Shown here in pieces: positions 9,745 to 18,167 of a stretch of 49,998 nucleotides of DNA. The notes under the pieces were generated by a model, which worked only from the letters and a program-made list of their open reading frames with translations, was not told the origin of the DNA and made no database searches. Each line of letters begins with the position of its first letter. The first letter of the stretch is position 1. The position numbers and the translations under genes are program-made. Source of the stretch: Terriglobia bacterium (lineage in GTDB: Bacteria; Acidobacteriota; Terriglobia; UBA7540); the NCBI GenBank assembly GCA_020072655.1, contig JAIQGH010000023.1, forward strand, positions 1 to 49,998. Reading direction: 5' to 3'.

Positions 9745-9869
9745 ATTGCCTCCTTGGGTGTGACCTCAGCGGAAGGATCTGCTGTTGAAATGCAAGTCAT
9801 AGTACAATCGGGACGAATACTGAGCAAGCGGTGCCCGTTCGGGCTCCAAGATTTGAGCATGGTGACGAC

Positions 9870-10172
9870 ATGAACCGAGCAAGGATTGAGGTTCCCTCGG
9901 AAGCTATCCGGGACTTCTGCCATCGGCATCACGTTCGCAGACTAGCATTCTTTGGCTCGGTTTTGCGCGAGGACTTCCGGGCTGACAGCGATGTGGATGT
10001 TCTGGTCGAATTCGAACCCGGCCACGTCCCTGGCCTGGCTTTCTTTGCCATGCAAGACGAACTCTCCCGTGTTCTGGGCCGTCAGGTGGACCTGAACACT
10101 CCACAATTCCTGAGCCCCTATATCCGGGGCGAAGCGCTGGCGGAAGCCGAGGAGCAGTATGCCGCCCCGTGA
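9870..10172 (+). CDS. mntA: MntA-type minimal nucleotidyltransferase antitoxin
   Basis: 100 aa from the ATG at 9870; an upstream in-frame GTG at 9831 adds only unconserved residues. The nucleotidyltransferase signature is GSVLREDFRADSDVDVLVEF, with Gly29-Ser30, ten residues, then Asp41-x-Asp43. In characterised type VII systems MntA transfers AMP groups to a tyrosine of HepT and so neutralises it. The gene overlaps the following HepT gene by 14 bases, the usual arrangement. The pair points the opposite way from its neighbours, consistent with an acquired module. Confidence 0.88.
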   Translation: MNRARIEVPSEAIRDFCHRHHVRRLAFFGSVLREDFRADSDVDVLVEFEPGHVPGLAFFAMQDELSRVLGRQVDLNTPQFLSPYIRGEALAEAEEQYAAP

Positions 10173-10509
10173 TCCCGCAACACGGCTTCGCCACATACTG
10201 GACCACGCCAAAGAAGCCGTGGCGATGGCGGAAGGTAAGAGCCGGGCCGACCTGGACCGCGACCGCCAATTGAACCTGGCCTTGGTGCGCTTGCTGGAGA
10301 TTATCGGCGAAGCGGCAAGCCATATCCCCGAGGAGATTAGAGCCTCACATCCGCATGTGCCGTGGGCACAGATCGTCAGCCTCCGAAATAGGCTTATCCA
10401 CGGATATGACGCGGTGGATTTTGACGTACTCTGGAAAATCCTCAGCTCCGACCTGCCACCCTTGATCGCCGCGCTCGAAAAGGCGGCCCCGCCCCACCCC
10501 GGCGTGTGA
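10159..10509 (+). CDS. hepT: HepT-like ribonuclease toxin (DUF86)
   Basis: 116 aa. The HEPN-type all-helical fold carries the R-x4-H-x-Y motif as RNRLIHGY: Arg76, His81, Tyr83. Arg and His are the predicted RNase catalytic residues and Tyr83 is the site adenylylated by MntA in characterised pairs. Start ATG 10159 overlaps mntA. All key residues are present, so the pair is probably functional. It may act in plasmid or chromosome maintenance or phage defence; which one cannot be told here. Confidence 0.9.
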   Translation: MPPRDPATRLRHILDHAKEAVAMAEGKSRADLDRDRQLNLALVRLLEIIGEAASHIPEEIRASHPHVPWAQIVSLRNRLIHGYDAVDFDVLWKILSSDLPPLIAALEKAAPPHPGV

Positions 10510-10579
10510 TGCGGGTTGACTCTCTTGGAATGCTGCCGGCGCGCGTCTCCGTGCGGCCGCGACACCTGTTGTCCATCCC

Positions 10580-11005
10580 TCAAGCCAGCTTCGCCGTCAG
10601 GGTAATCTCCGTCCCCGCCAGGGCCTTCGAGACCGGGCAGCCTTTCTTAGCGCCCTCGGCGTGCTCGTGAAAGGTCTTGGCATCGATGCCGGGGATTTGC
10701 GCCTCGGTCTCGAGTTCGATCTTCGTGATGCCGAACCCCTCTCCCACCTTTTCGAGATGGACTTTCGCCGTCGTATGGATTCGTGTCGGCGTGTATCCGG
10801 CCCGCCCCAACGCCGCCGAGAGCGCCATGGAGAAGCATCCGGCATGCGCCGCACCGATCAGTTCCTCCGGATTGGTCCCCGTTCCGCTCTCGAAACGCGA
10901 CGCGAAAGAGTAGCGGCCTTCGTAGGCCCCGCTCCCCAGCTTCACCGTGCCCTGACCCTCGCGTAGATTCCCTTTCCATTCCGCTTCTGCTGATCGAACT
11001 GCCAT
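10580..11005 (-). CDS. OsmC-family peroxiredoxin
   Basis: 141 aa from the ATG at 11005, which is preceded by AAGGAGG about 10 nt upstream; a longer frame reaching 11059 lacks such a site. OsmC/Ohr fold with redox cysteines Cys57 (HAGCFSMAL) and Cys123 (KKGCPVSKAL). Sequence around EELIGAAHAGCFSMALS places it with OsmC proper rather than Ohr. It reduces organic hydroperoxides in the cytoplasm. It stands alone, with a repeat-rich region upstream. Confidence 0.93.
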   Translation of the reverse strand: MAVRSAEAEWKGNLREGQGTVKLGSGAYEGRYSFASRFESGTGTNPEELIGAAHAGCFSMALSAALGRAGYTPTRIHTTAKVHLEKVGEGFGITKIELETEAQIPGIDAKTFHEHAEGAKKGCPVSKALAGTEITLTAKLA

Positions 11006-11069
11006 GGTGATGTTCCTCCTTGAGTCGTTGAATTGTGCCCGACCTGAAAGGCTGCCCAAGACCTTGTTC

Positions 11070-11180
11070 TGTAGCGCCGGTCAGTGACCGCCGGGTAGGG
11101 GTCCGATCCGGATCGGACCCGCGGGAGGGCGAAGCCCTCCCCTACGTAATAACGATTCGCCGCTCATACAACGGCGCTAC
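11070..11180. repeat. Composite intergenic palindrome element
   Basis: It begins TGTAGCGCCGG (11070-11080) and contains a perfect 20-bp palindrome at 11100-11119 (GGTCCGATCC/GGATCGGACC) and the hairpin GGGAGGGC-GAA-GCCCTCCC at 11123-11141. Near 11173 it ends with GGCGCTACCGG, the inverse of its start. This makes it a terminal-inverted-repeat element of about 110 bp with internal hairpins, similar in style to the 18494 and 49401 copies. Confidence 0.6.
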
Positions 11181-11230
11181 CGGCGTCGCAACCGGCGTTT
11201 TCAGCAACTGCCAAAGATTGAAATTAAATC

Positions 11231-11357
11231 TTAGCCCCGAGTGAGCCCATCCCCAAACACTTCTTTACCGCCGCACCACGCTCGCGCACCGAGTCTCTCT
11301 TCGATGCGCAACAAATCATTATACTTCGACACGCGCTCCGAACAAGTAGCGGCGGAG
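11231..11357 (-). pseudogene. eno: Enolase C-terminal remnant
   Basis: On the minus strand, about 125 bases encode ATCSERVSKYNDLLRIEER followed by LGARAWCGGKEVFGDG and end in TAA at 11231. This matches the conserved C-terminal tail of bacterial enolase (the SERIAKYNQLLRIEEELG region). Upstream of about 11357 the frame loses all resemblance to enolase, so only the last 35-40 residues remain. No start codon or catalytic residues are present. It lies just downstream of tRNA-Cys and tRNA-Gly and is probably left over from a rearrangement; a full-length eno is expected elsewhere. Confidence 0.65.
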
Positions 11358-11481
11358 ATTTTGGATAATGGGTCGGATTGGTCTTGTAGAGGCGAGTTTA
11401 CCTCGTCCCGATGAAGTCCATCGGGACGGCATAAAGCCGCGTATACATCAAGAGGGGTTCAGTCAGCTGCCGGGGGGATCT

Positions 11482-11556
11482 TGGAGGCGCGGGGGAGAAT
11501 CGAACTCCCGTATAAAGGTTTTGCAGACCTCTCCCTTACCACTCGGGTACCGCGCC
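11482..11556 (-). tRNA. tRNA-Cys (GCA)
   Basis: On the minus strand a 75-nt cloverleaf with encoded CCA begins GGCGCGG and ends CCGCGCC-T-CCA. The anticodon loop reads CTGCAAA, giving anticodon GCA. The T arm contains GTTCGATTC. The U discriminator is the cysteine identity base. It follows tRNA-Gly on the same strand. Confidence 0.95.
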
Positions 11557-11566
11557 TGAGAAACAG

Positions 11567-11648
11567 CGACGAGTGGCTAGTGACGGGTGACGAGCGGAAA
11601 CATCGCAGGTTTTGCGGTTGGTCACTTGTCACTCGTCACTTGCCACTG
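11567..11648. repeat. GTGACGAGTGAC-word inverted repeat between two tRNAs
   Basis: The left arm at 11568-11596 reiterates the word GTGACGR (GAGTGGCTAGTGACGGGTGA). The right arm at 11621-11647 is its approximate complement (GTCACTTGTCACTCGTCACT). The loop is about 25 bases. The two tRNA genes sit on either side, so the RNA hairpin would lie in the spacer of a dicistronic tRNA precursor. Related copies occur at 32459-32536 and 45362-45420. Confidence 0.7.
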
Positions 11649-11650
11649 CA

Positions 11651-11728
<78 letters not shown>

Positions 11729-11858
11729 TCGTCTGCCGCCTGTCGCCACTCCGCCGGGTCTTTGGTGATTATAGGAACCGCTCAGGACGCCTGTCAATAG
11801 CGCGCGCCCGAGCCTTTCGGAGGTTCCGTCCCCTCTCCGCTCGCCGCGAGCGGCGGCT

Positions 11859-12872
11859 TCAAGCCGGCACCGGGGCCAAGGCTTCGCGCAGGAATTTCGC
11901 CGACTCTTCCGGCGGCGTGGGGTTGATATAGAAGCCGGTCCCCCACTCGAAGCCCGCCACCTTGGTCAGCTTGGGCATGATCTCCAGGTGCCAGTGATAG
12001 TAATCGTTCGTCGCTTCGGGGATGGGAGACGTGTGGACGATATAGTTGTAGGCGGGCAAATCTAGAACCTTGTCGAGCCGACTCAGCATATCTTTGAGCA
12101 TGATCGCCAGTTGCTCGAACTCGTGTTTTTGCGACTCCTCGAACGCCGACTGGTGGACTTTGGGCACGATCCACATCTCGAAGGGGAAGCGGGGCGCGTA
12201 GGGAGCCAGCGCAATGAAGTCCGAGTTCTCGGCGATCAGGCGCACACCGTCCTCCAGCTCCTGGCGGATAATGTCGCAGAAAATGCAGCGTTCCTTGAAG
12301 TTGTAATACTCCTTCGCGTTGTCCACTTCCTCGCGGACGCGCTTGGGAACGACCGGCAAGGCGATCAATTGGGAATGAGTGTGCTCCAACGAAGCCCCCG
12401 CGGCTTCTCCGTGGTTTTTGAAGATCAGGATGTACTTGAAGCGCCGGTCCTTCTTGAGGTCGAGGACGCGGTCGCGGAAGGCCCAGAGCACGTCTTCCAC
12501 GGCGCGGGCCGGAAGACGCGCCAGTGTCATCTGGTGATCGGGGGTCTCGATGATGACTTCGTGCGCGCCGATGCCGTTCATCTTATCGTAGAGGCCCTCG
12601 CCCTGGCGGTTCAGGGTGCCCTCGATGCCGAGGGCCGGGAACTTGTTCGCCACCACGCGCAGTGACCAGCCGGGGACGTCGCGCTGGCCGCCATCCTTCC
12701 GGTAAGCGAGAATCTCGGGGGGAGTCTTCGATTCGTTTCCGGGGCAGAAAGGACAGAACCCGGAGCCGCGAATCTCCACCTTTTCACGTACAAAATCCGT
12801 GGGCCGCTTGGCGCGGTCAGTGGCGATAATGACCCATCGTCCAGTGATGGGGTCTTTTCTCAGTTCGGGCAC
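11859..12872 (-). CDS. galT: Galactose-1-phosphate uridylyltransferase-family protein, copy 1
   Basis: 337 aa, full length for the family. Zinc cysteines are Cys40/Cys43 (CPFC). The nucleophile region is EHTHSQ, with His164 and His166 (normally HPH; here the middle residue is Thr). The second HIT-like half has YHWHLEIMP. In the Leloir pathway GalT swaps UMP between UDP-glucose and galactose-1-phosphate. The middle Thr and the FKNHGEAAGASLEH context also fit ADP-glucose phosphorylase-like relatives, so the substrate is not certain. A second, diverged copy lies at 22156 on the other strand. No galK or galE is adjacent. Confidence 0.88.
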   Translation of the reverse strand: MPELRKDPITGRWVIIATDRAKRPTDFVREKVEIRGSGFCPFCPGNESKTPPEILAYRKDGGQRDVPGWSLRVVANKFPALGIEGTLNRQGEGLYDKMNGIGAHEVIIETPDHQMTLARLPARAVEDVLWAFRDRVLDLKKDRRFKYILIFKNHGEAAGASLEHTHSQLIALPVVPKRVREEVDNAKEYYNFKERCIFCDIIRQELEDGVRLIAENSDFIALAPYAPRFPFEMWIVPKVHQSAFEESQKHEFEQLAIMLKDMLSRLDKVLDLPAYNYIVHTSPIPEATNDYYHWHLEIMPKLTKVAGFEWGTGFYINPTPPEESAKFLREALAPVPA

Positions 12873-12968
12873 GCCTCAACTCCTCACTTAGGGTGAAGGT
12901 CAGCTTTCTGGGGAATCGCTCAAACTTCTATTATCCGTCATTCTCCCGGCCCTGCCAAGACTGCCGGG

Positions 12969-12992
12969 ATTCGGGATTGGGGGTTCGGGCCG
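12969..12992. repeat. GGGATTCGGGATTGGG word repeat
   Basis: A short tract in which the word GGGATTCG or GGGATTGG is reiterated three times, upstream of galT copy 1. The same word recurs at 14161-14198. This is one arm only; the matching complement is not clear. Confidence 0.45.
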
Positions 12993-13076
12993 ACCGATTC
13001 GGTTCGTAAGTCTGAGGCCGGTCGTTCCCGAGTCGCGAGCCCCGGCCCTTTTCCGCGCTCTTTTAACGATCTCCAG

Positions 13077-13625
13077 TTACTTTACGACTTCAAACGTAAA
13101 TTCGATCTGCTTTCCGCGCACGATGAAGCAGGGGTACAGCTCCCAAAAGCGGCGAAGCCGGTCGGAATGGTTGACCAGCCATTGAATCCCCAGCCATTTC
13201 CAGAGGCTCGCCATCTCGATGTGCAAGGCCCGCTGGCGCAATTCCACGCCCGTGTACCAATAGCGGTCCCGGTTGGTAGACCCGAAGAAGCCGAAGGAAT
13301 AGCTGTTCAAATGCCAGCGGTGAGTCGGGTCGCACCACGAGCTGAAGTCCGTGTAATGAGGCGTAACCAGAAAGATCGTCCCTCCCGGGCGGCACACGCG
13401 ATGCATCTCGGCCACCGTCTTCATCACATCAGAGACATGTTCGACAACGTGGACAGCACGGACTTCGTCGAAGAAATTGTCTACGAAGGGGAGGGATCGA
13501 TTCACGTCGGCGATCACATCCGCCGCCGTAGCGTCCGGGTTGGAGTCCACACCGATGGCCCCCGGGGCTTTGATTCTGCCGCACCCGACTTCCAGAATGC
13601 GTTTGCGGTTTTGGTTCTCGACCAT
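13077..13625 (-). CDS. Class I SAM-dependent methyltransferase
   Basis: 182 aa from the ATG at 13625 (GAGG about 14 nt upstream); an in-frame GTG at 13658 is the alternative. Rossmann-type motif I is ILEVGCGRIKAPGAIGVDSNP, and motif post-I/II is FDEVRAVHVVEHV, typical of the Methyltransf_11 group. The C-terminal half is aromatic (FSSWCDPTHRWHLNSYSFGFF). Proteins of this type often act on small molecules or glycans in cell-surface biosynthesis; the substrate cannot be assigned. It lies 72 nt after yraN on the same strand, so it is probably in the same transcript. Confidence 0.82.
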   Translation of the reverse strand: MVENQNRKRILEVGCGRIKAPGAIGVDSNPDATAADVIADVNRSLPFVDNFFDEVRAVHVVEHVSDVMKTVAEMHRVCRPGGTIFLVTPHYTDFSSWCDPTHRWHLNSYSFGFFGSTNRDRYWYTGVELRQRALHIEMASLWKWLGIQWLVNHSDRLRRFWELYPCFIVRGKQIEFTFEVVK

Positions 13626-13697
13626 GAGCGCGTGGCGCCTCGGCTCACTGCTCGCCACAAGCCGTTGTCAACTCGCGCCGAAGCGATCAATGCGAAC

Positions 13698-14162
13698 TCA
13701 AGCCTTGAAAGCGTCCTTGATGAGCCTCACCTGGCAGCCGGCCTTGGGGTGCCAGGAAACACTGACGATATCAAACCGATAGTTCACCGGCCTTCGTCGG
13801 AGCCGGCGCAAGTATTCTCTGGCAACCTTCGTGATCCGTTGCTGCTTGGCTCGCGAAACGGCCTCCTCGGGCCGGCCGCCTTCCTCTGATGTTCGGGTCT
13901 TGACTTCGACAAAAGCCAGGACCGGCCCGTCCCAGGCCACCATATCCACCTCGCCTTTGCCCGAGCGCGCCGGCCGGTTCCGGGCCACAATGGTATACCC
14001 GGCGCGGCGCAGGTACCAGTAGGCGAGCGTTTCGCCTCGCTGGCCGGTCGCGAGATGTTGGGCCTTGCTGAAACCCTCGCCCGCCACACCGTTCTCACGC
14101 AGCGCGCGCTGGCGCTCCTTCCAGACGAGGGCCCGATACATGATGCGGGCAATTAGGGACAT
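13698..14162 (-). CDS. YraN/UPF0102 endonuclease-like protein
   Basis: 154 aa. UPF0102 hallmark motifs are present: GQRGETLAYWYLRRAGYTIVARN, GEVDMVAWDG and LAFVEVKTR. The Glu-x-Asp...Glu-x-Lys pattern is that of the PD-(D/E)XK nuclease fold. The N-terminus is longer by about 35 basic residues than the minimal family; an in-frame ATG nearer the core cannot be excluded. The biological role in the family is unproven. Confidence 0.9.
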   Translation of the reverse strand: MSLIARIMYRALVWKERQRALRENGVAGEGFSKAQHLATGQRGETLAYWYLRRAGYTIVARNRPARSGKGEVDMVAWDGPVLAFVEVKTRTSEEGGRPEEAVSRAKQQRITKVAREYLRRLRRRPVNYRFDIVSVSWHPKAGCQVRLIKDAFKA

Positions 14163-14198
14163 CGGGATTCGGGGCTCGGGAATCGGGAGTCACGAGTC
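14161..14198. repeat. CGGGAATCGGGA word repeat
   Basis: The words GGGATTCGGGG, CTCGGGAATCGGGAG and TCACGAGTCCCG are strung together in the 48-base gap between the aminotransferase stop and the yraN start. It is related to the 12969 tract. GACTCGTGACTCCCG-type pairing gives a weak hairpin. Confidence 0.5.
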
Positions 14199-14210
14199 CC
14201 GCGCCGCAAC

Positions 14211-15536
14211 CTATCTCTCCGCCTCAACAATACACCGCTCCAGCACGTCTAACGCGAAATCCGCTTGGTCGCGCTCGACCACGAGCGGCGGCATAAAGCG
14301 CAGCGTGCTTTCGCCGCAGCCGAGCAGCAGCACACCGCGCTCGAACGCGCGATGGATGATTTTCTTGCGGATTTCGGGGTTCGGTTCGCGGCTTGCCTTG
14401 TCCTTGACCAGCTCAATGCCAATCATGAGGCCCAGCCCGCGAACATCGCCTACGACGGGATACTTTTCCCGCCAGGGCGCAATGCGCTCCAAAATGTACT
14501 CGCCCATGCGAGCGGCGTTAGCGATGTATTTGAGTTCGAGCAGCCGGATGGTCTCCAGCGCCGCGGCGCAGGCCACCGGGTTCCCGCCGAAGGTCGAAGC
14601 GTGCGCGCCCGGACCCCAGTCCATGACGTCGGCGCGGGCGATGGTAACTCCGAGCGGCAGCCCGGAGGCAATCCCCTTGGCCGCGATGAGAATATCCGGC
14701 GCCACGCCCCAATGCTCGCAGGCGAACATCTTGCCGGTCCGACCCATGCCACATTGCACCTCATCAAAGATGAGAAGGATGCCGTGGCGATCCGCCAGCT
14801 CCCGCAGTCGGGGAAGAAAATTGCGCGGAGGGATGATGTACCCACCCTCGCCCTGCACCGGCTCGACGACAATGGCCGCAACTTCCTCCGCCGGCACCGC
14901 AGTCTTGAACAGCCGCTCGATGTAGTTGACGGAATCACAATCGCACTCCCCGGCGCGATGGCCAAACGCGCAACGATAGGGGTTCGGGTAAGGGACGTGG
15001 GACACGCCGGGCAGCAGCGGGCCGAAGCCGTTGCGTTGCACCGCCTTCGACGCGGTCAGTGAGAGCGAGCCAAACGTCCGGCCGTGAAAGCTGCCCAGGA
15101 AAGCGATGAACCGGTGGCGCCGGGTGTGGTAGCGCGCCAGCTTCAACGCCGCCTCCATCGCTTCCGTGCCGGAGTTGCCGAAATAGACGCGCTTGGGGGA
15201 GTTGCCCGGCGCGATCTGGGCAAGCTTCTGGGCGAGTTCCGCCAGCAGCGGGTAATAGAAATCCGTTCCCGACATGTGGATGAGCGTCGCGGCCTGCTGC
15301 TGGATGGCGCGCACGACATCGGGATGGCAATGTCCTGTGGATACCACGGCGATGCCGGCGCTGAAATCGAGGAAGGTGTTGCCGTCCGCATCCTCGACCA
15401 TCATGCCCTCGCCGCGCCGGGCGACCAGCGGGTAGTCGCGCGTGTAGGAAGGCGAGACAAAGCAGTGGTCAAGGTCCAGGATTTTTCTCGCCTCGGGGCC
15501 GGGCAAGGGGGTCTTGACTTTGGGTAGTCTCTCCAT
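14211..15536 (-). CDS. Class III PLP-dependent aminotransferase (GabT-like)
   Basis: 441 aa from the ATG at 15536, preceded by GAGGAG 8-9 nt upstream; a longer frame from 15614 lacks support. PLP fold type I, with Asp258 (LIFDEVQ) contacting the pyridine nitrogen and Lys287 (IAAKGIASG) forming the Schiff base. Conserved YFGNSGTEAMEAALKLAR and FHGRTFGSLSLT bind the phosphate and carboxylate. The overall pattern is closest to 4-aminobutyrate/omega-amino acid aminotransferases. A Cys-rich insert (FGHRAGECDCDS, about 191-202) is a subgroup trait. The exact amino donor is unknown. Confidence 0.87.
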   Translation of the reverse strand: MERLPKVKTPLPGPEARKILDLDHCFVSPSYTRDYPLVARRGEGMMVEDADGNTFLDFSAGIAVVSTGHCHPDVVRAIQQQAATLIHMSGTDFYYPLLAELAQKLAQIAPGNSPKRVYFGNSGTEAMEAALKLARYHTRRHRFIAFLGSFHGRTFGSLSLTASKAVQRNGFGPLLPGVSHVPYPNPYRCAFGHRAGECDCDSVNYIERLFKTAVPAEEVAAIVVEPVQGEGGYIIPPRNFLPRLRELADRHGILLIFDEVQCGMGRTGKMFACEHWGVAPDILIAAKGIASGLPLGVTIARADVMDWGPGAHASTFGGNPVACAAALETIRLLELKYIANAARMGEYILERIAPWREKYPVVGDVRGLGLMIGIELVKDKASREPNPEIRKKIIHRAFERGVLLLGCGESTLRFMPPLVVERDQADFALDVLERCIVEAER

Positions 15537-15695
15537 GGTTTTTCTCCTCGGGCCTGCCCCGACGAACTGCCGCGGGGCAAAACAGGCGCTGATTGGCGGT
15601 GGGGACAAAGGCAATCGAGGAGAATCAGTCGCCGCCGAAAAGGTTCGGGCGAGCCAGCGGCGGCAGCGTGAACCGGGAAATGAAGCGGGTCATGC

Positions 15696-17228
15696 TTATT
15701 TCCTTTTCCAGCGCGTGCCGGATTTGGTGTCCTCTAGTATAACCCCAGCGGCCAGGAGATCGCTGCGGATTTTATCGGCGCTCGCAAAATCGCCCCGGCG
15801 GCGCGCGGCGTTCCGTTCGGCGATGCGCGTTTCGATTTCAGCCTCCCCCAGGGCTTCGGTCAGTACTGCCGACGTGTACCCATCGCCCTGAGCGGCTTTG
15901 GCTTCGTCCTGCCGGGGGATCAAATCGCCCGCGGTCTTGGCGAGCGGTTTGATGAAGCCCAATTTGGTCAGCTTCGCCTGGTCGTTATCCTCGAGCACGG
16001 CAAAGATGCGGTCCCAGCGGTCGAGGGCGTCGAGGAACACCGGCCGGTCGCCGTCGCGGAATTCGCCGTGGTCCATGGCAATGTTAGCGTCGCGCACCAA
16101 ATTGAAGATAGCGGCCAGGGCCTCGGCGGTGTTCAGGTTGTCGTCGAGCGCCTCTTCGAATTCTCTCACCGCCGTCCGCGCGCGGTCTTGTAATACGCTG
16201 CTTTCGCCCGCCGGGAATTTCTCCATCGTCAGCCGATAGCGGAGATTCCTCAGCCGTTCGATGGACTGCTGCGCCTGGTGCAGGCCGTCGAAAGTGAAGT
16301 TGAGGGGCTTGCGGAAGGGCACGGAGGCGAGCAGATAACGGATCGCCGCGGGCTTGTAGCCTTTGGCAACCAGGTCGCGCAGCGTGAAAAAGTTCCCCAG
16401 CGACTTCGACATCTTCTCGCCGTTCACAATCAAATGCTCGGCGTGCAGCCAGTAGCGGACGAACGGCTTGCCGGTCGCCGCCTCGCTCTGGGCAATTTCG
16501 TTCTCATGATGAGGGAAGATCAGGTCGCTCCCACCCGAGTGGATGTCAAACGTCTCGCCCAGGTATTTCATCGACATCGCCGAGCACTCGATGTGCCAGC
16601 CGGGCCGGCCGCGGCCCAGCGGCGTCTCCCAGGAGGGCTCGCCCTCTTTGGCCGCTTTCCACAGGACGAAATCGCGAACGTTGGCCTTGTCGTACTCGTC
16701 GCTGTCCACGCGCGCCCCGGCGCGCATACCCTCCAGGTCAAGCTTGGAAAGCTTCCCGTAATCGCGAAACTGGCTCACGCGGAAATATATCGATCCCTCG
16801 CTGCGGTAGGCGAAGCCTTTGGCTTCGAGCGTTTCGATGAGTTTCACCATGGCCGCGATGTGGTCCGTGGCCCGAACGACGATCTCCGGGGCTTCGAGAT
16901 TCAGAAGCTGGGCATCAACTTCGAAGGCTTTAATGTACTTGTCAGTATAATCCCGTAGGGACGTGCCCGCCGCCTGGGAGTTGCGGATGGTCTTATCGTC
17001 CACGTCCGTCAGGTTCATCACGTGGAGAAGTTCGTATCCCCGGTACTTCAAATGCCGGCGCAGGATGTCCTGGAACACAAAAGTGCGATAGTTGCCGATA
17101 TGGGCGTAGTCGTACACCGTCAGGCCGCAGGTGTACATCCGGACCTTAGGCGGTTCGAGGGGATGGAATTCCTCCACCCGCCCGGAAAGCGTGTTGTAGA
17201 AGCGGAGAGACACGATAGCTCGCTTCAA
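15696..17228 (-). CDS. cysS: Cysteinyl-tRNA synthetase
   Basis: 510 aa. Zinc site Cys34, Cys215 (HIECSAM) and His240 (FPHHENE). The class I signatures are HIGN at 43-46 (a common variant of HIGH in this enzyme) and KMSKS at 272-276. A C-terminal DALR-type helical bundle and the usual basic tail (GTRWKRK) are present. The longest frame starts at a TTG (17228); an in-frame GTG at 17213 giving MSLRFYNTLSGR matches typical family starts better. It charges tRNA-Cys, whose gene lies 4 kb away on the same strand. Confidence 0.96.
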   Translation of the reverse strand: MKRAIVSLRFYNTLSGRVEEFHPLEPPKVRMYTCGLTVYDYAHIGNYRTFVFQDILRRHLKYRGYELLHVMNLTDVDDKTIRNSQAAGTSLRDYTDKYIKAFEVDAQLLNLEAPEIVVRATDHIAAMVKLIETLEAKGFAYRSEGSIYFRVSQFRDYGKLSKLDLEGMRAGARVDSDEYDKANVRDFVLWKAAKEGEPSWETPLGRGRPGWHIECSAMSMKYLGETFDIHSGGSDLIFPHHENEIAQSEAATGKPFVRYWLHAEHLIVNGEKMSKSLGNFFTLRDLVAKGYKPAAIRYLLASVPFRKPLNFTFDGLHQAQQSIERLRNLRYRLTMEKFPAGESSVLQDRARTAVREFEEALDDNLNTAEALAAIFNLVRDANIAMDHGEFRDGDRPVFLDALDRWDRIFAVLEDNDQAKLTKLGFIKPLAKTAGDLIPRQDEAKAAQGDGYTSAVLTEALGEAEIETRIAERNAARRRGDFASADKIRSDLLAAGVILEDTKSGTRWKRK

Positions 17229-17367
17229 TGCACGATGTTCAATTCGCTGATTCTATCGGCCCGCGCGCGAGCAAGTCAAGGAAACGACAGGGAGAAACGC
17301 TCGGAACCGTCCGCGCCTCGTAGGCGTCCGTCCCCAGCCGGGCCGCGAGTTAACTGTTGAGGTAATA

Positions 17368-18015
17368 CTATGCAAAGCCCGTTCTGAGCAAGTTGGCGAC
17401 CGGCGCCGCCGCCAGCAACGCCTCGAGCTGCCGTTCGGCTTCTTCCGGGGAGTCCACGCCGGCCGGAAGATAAGCGACGAGCCAGGCGCGTTGCGTCTCG
17501 GCGGTCACTTTCACGCGCTGGCCGCCGGTGATAGGGGCATCGCACGGGCCTTGGGCATCCACCAGCAGCGGCTTGCCTTCCAGATTGAACGGGCCGCGCA
17601 ACGATTCGTAGCTTTCTCCCGGCTTCCCCGCGCGAAACAGGAAGGGAGGAGAGAGGGCCTCTTCCCGCATGACGCAGCACGGCGCCGCGATCCTTGCGGA
17701 AAGGCAGTTATTCAGGTCCACGAGTGGGCTGATGACGGGCATCTCCTCTCCCTTGAGAAGTCTGCGCAGCAGGGCTTCGGAAGACGGCCGGTAGCGGGTT
17801 GGGTCGGTGCCCGCTGCTTTGAACAATTTCCGCAGCGCCGCCACCGTCGGATGAGCGGAGAGCCCTTCGAGCTGCATTTCCCTGCGCACCTGCGCGGCGA
17901 CCTCACGAGCAACCGCGGAGAGGTCTCCCTCCTCGCCGCCCCGGACTTCCAGCAAGGCCCAGAAGAGCTTCCAGCCCTCGAGTTCGAACCGAACCTCAAA
18001 CGGAAGTGGATCCAT
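17368..18015 (-). CDS. B3/B4 tRNA-binding-domain protein (COG3382-like)
   Basis: 215 aa. Residues from about 60 to 190 match the B3/B4 fold of the PheRS beta chain, with DLNNCLSARIAAP and GKPLLVDAQGPCDAPITGGQ. Stand-alone B3/B4 proteins are thought to bind or edit mischarged tRNA, but this is not proven for this group. It precedes cysS on the same strand by about 140 nt, which fits a translation-quality role. The start at ATG 18015 has only a weak ribosome-binding site. Confidence 0.8.
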   Translation of the reverse strand: MDPLPFEVRFELEGWKLFWALLEVRGGEEGDLSAVAREVAAQVRREMQLEGLSAHPTVAALRKLFKAAGTDPTRYRPSSEALLRRLLKGEEMPVISPLVDLNNCLSARIAAPCCVMREEALSPPFLFRAGKPGESYESLRGPFNLEGKPLLVDAQGPCDAPITGGQRVKVTAETQRAWLVAYLPAGVDSPEEAERQLEALLAAAPVANLLRTGFA

Positions 18016-18117
18016 GCCAGGAAATGGTAACGCAACTTGTTACCTCTTGTGCTTGATTTCGCCGGGGAAATGCTGGGAAGAAGCCTCGCCGGACGCAGAC
18101 GAGGTGATAGCAGCCGC

Positions 18118-18157
18118 AAAAATGTGAGCCCCTCGCGGGTGCGCCAGCGAGGGGCTC
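18118..18157 (-). terminator. Rho-independent terminator
   Basis: Read on the minus strand: a perfect 11-bp stem GAGCCCCTCGC/GCGAGGGGCTC (18126-18157) with a 10-nt loop, followed after ACA by five Ts (18122-18118). It sits 10 bases after the stop of the 29-codon frame at 18168-18257, with no other minus-strand gene close upstream, so it most likely ends that small transcript. Confidence 0.75.
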
Positions 18158-18167
18158 GGGGAGAACA

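Noticed and set aside
11567-11648. CRISPR-like array of short repeats
   Set aside because: Repeats are 6-12 bases, imperfect and arranged as inverted arms, with no regular spacers and no cas genes.
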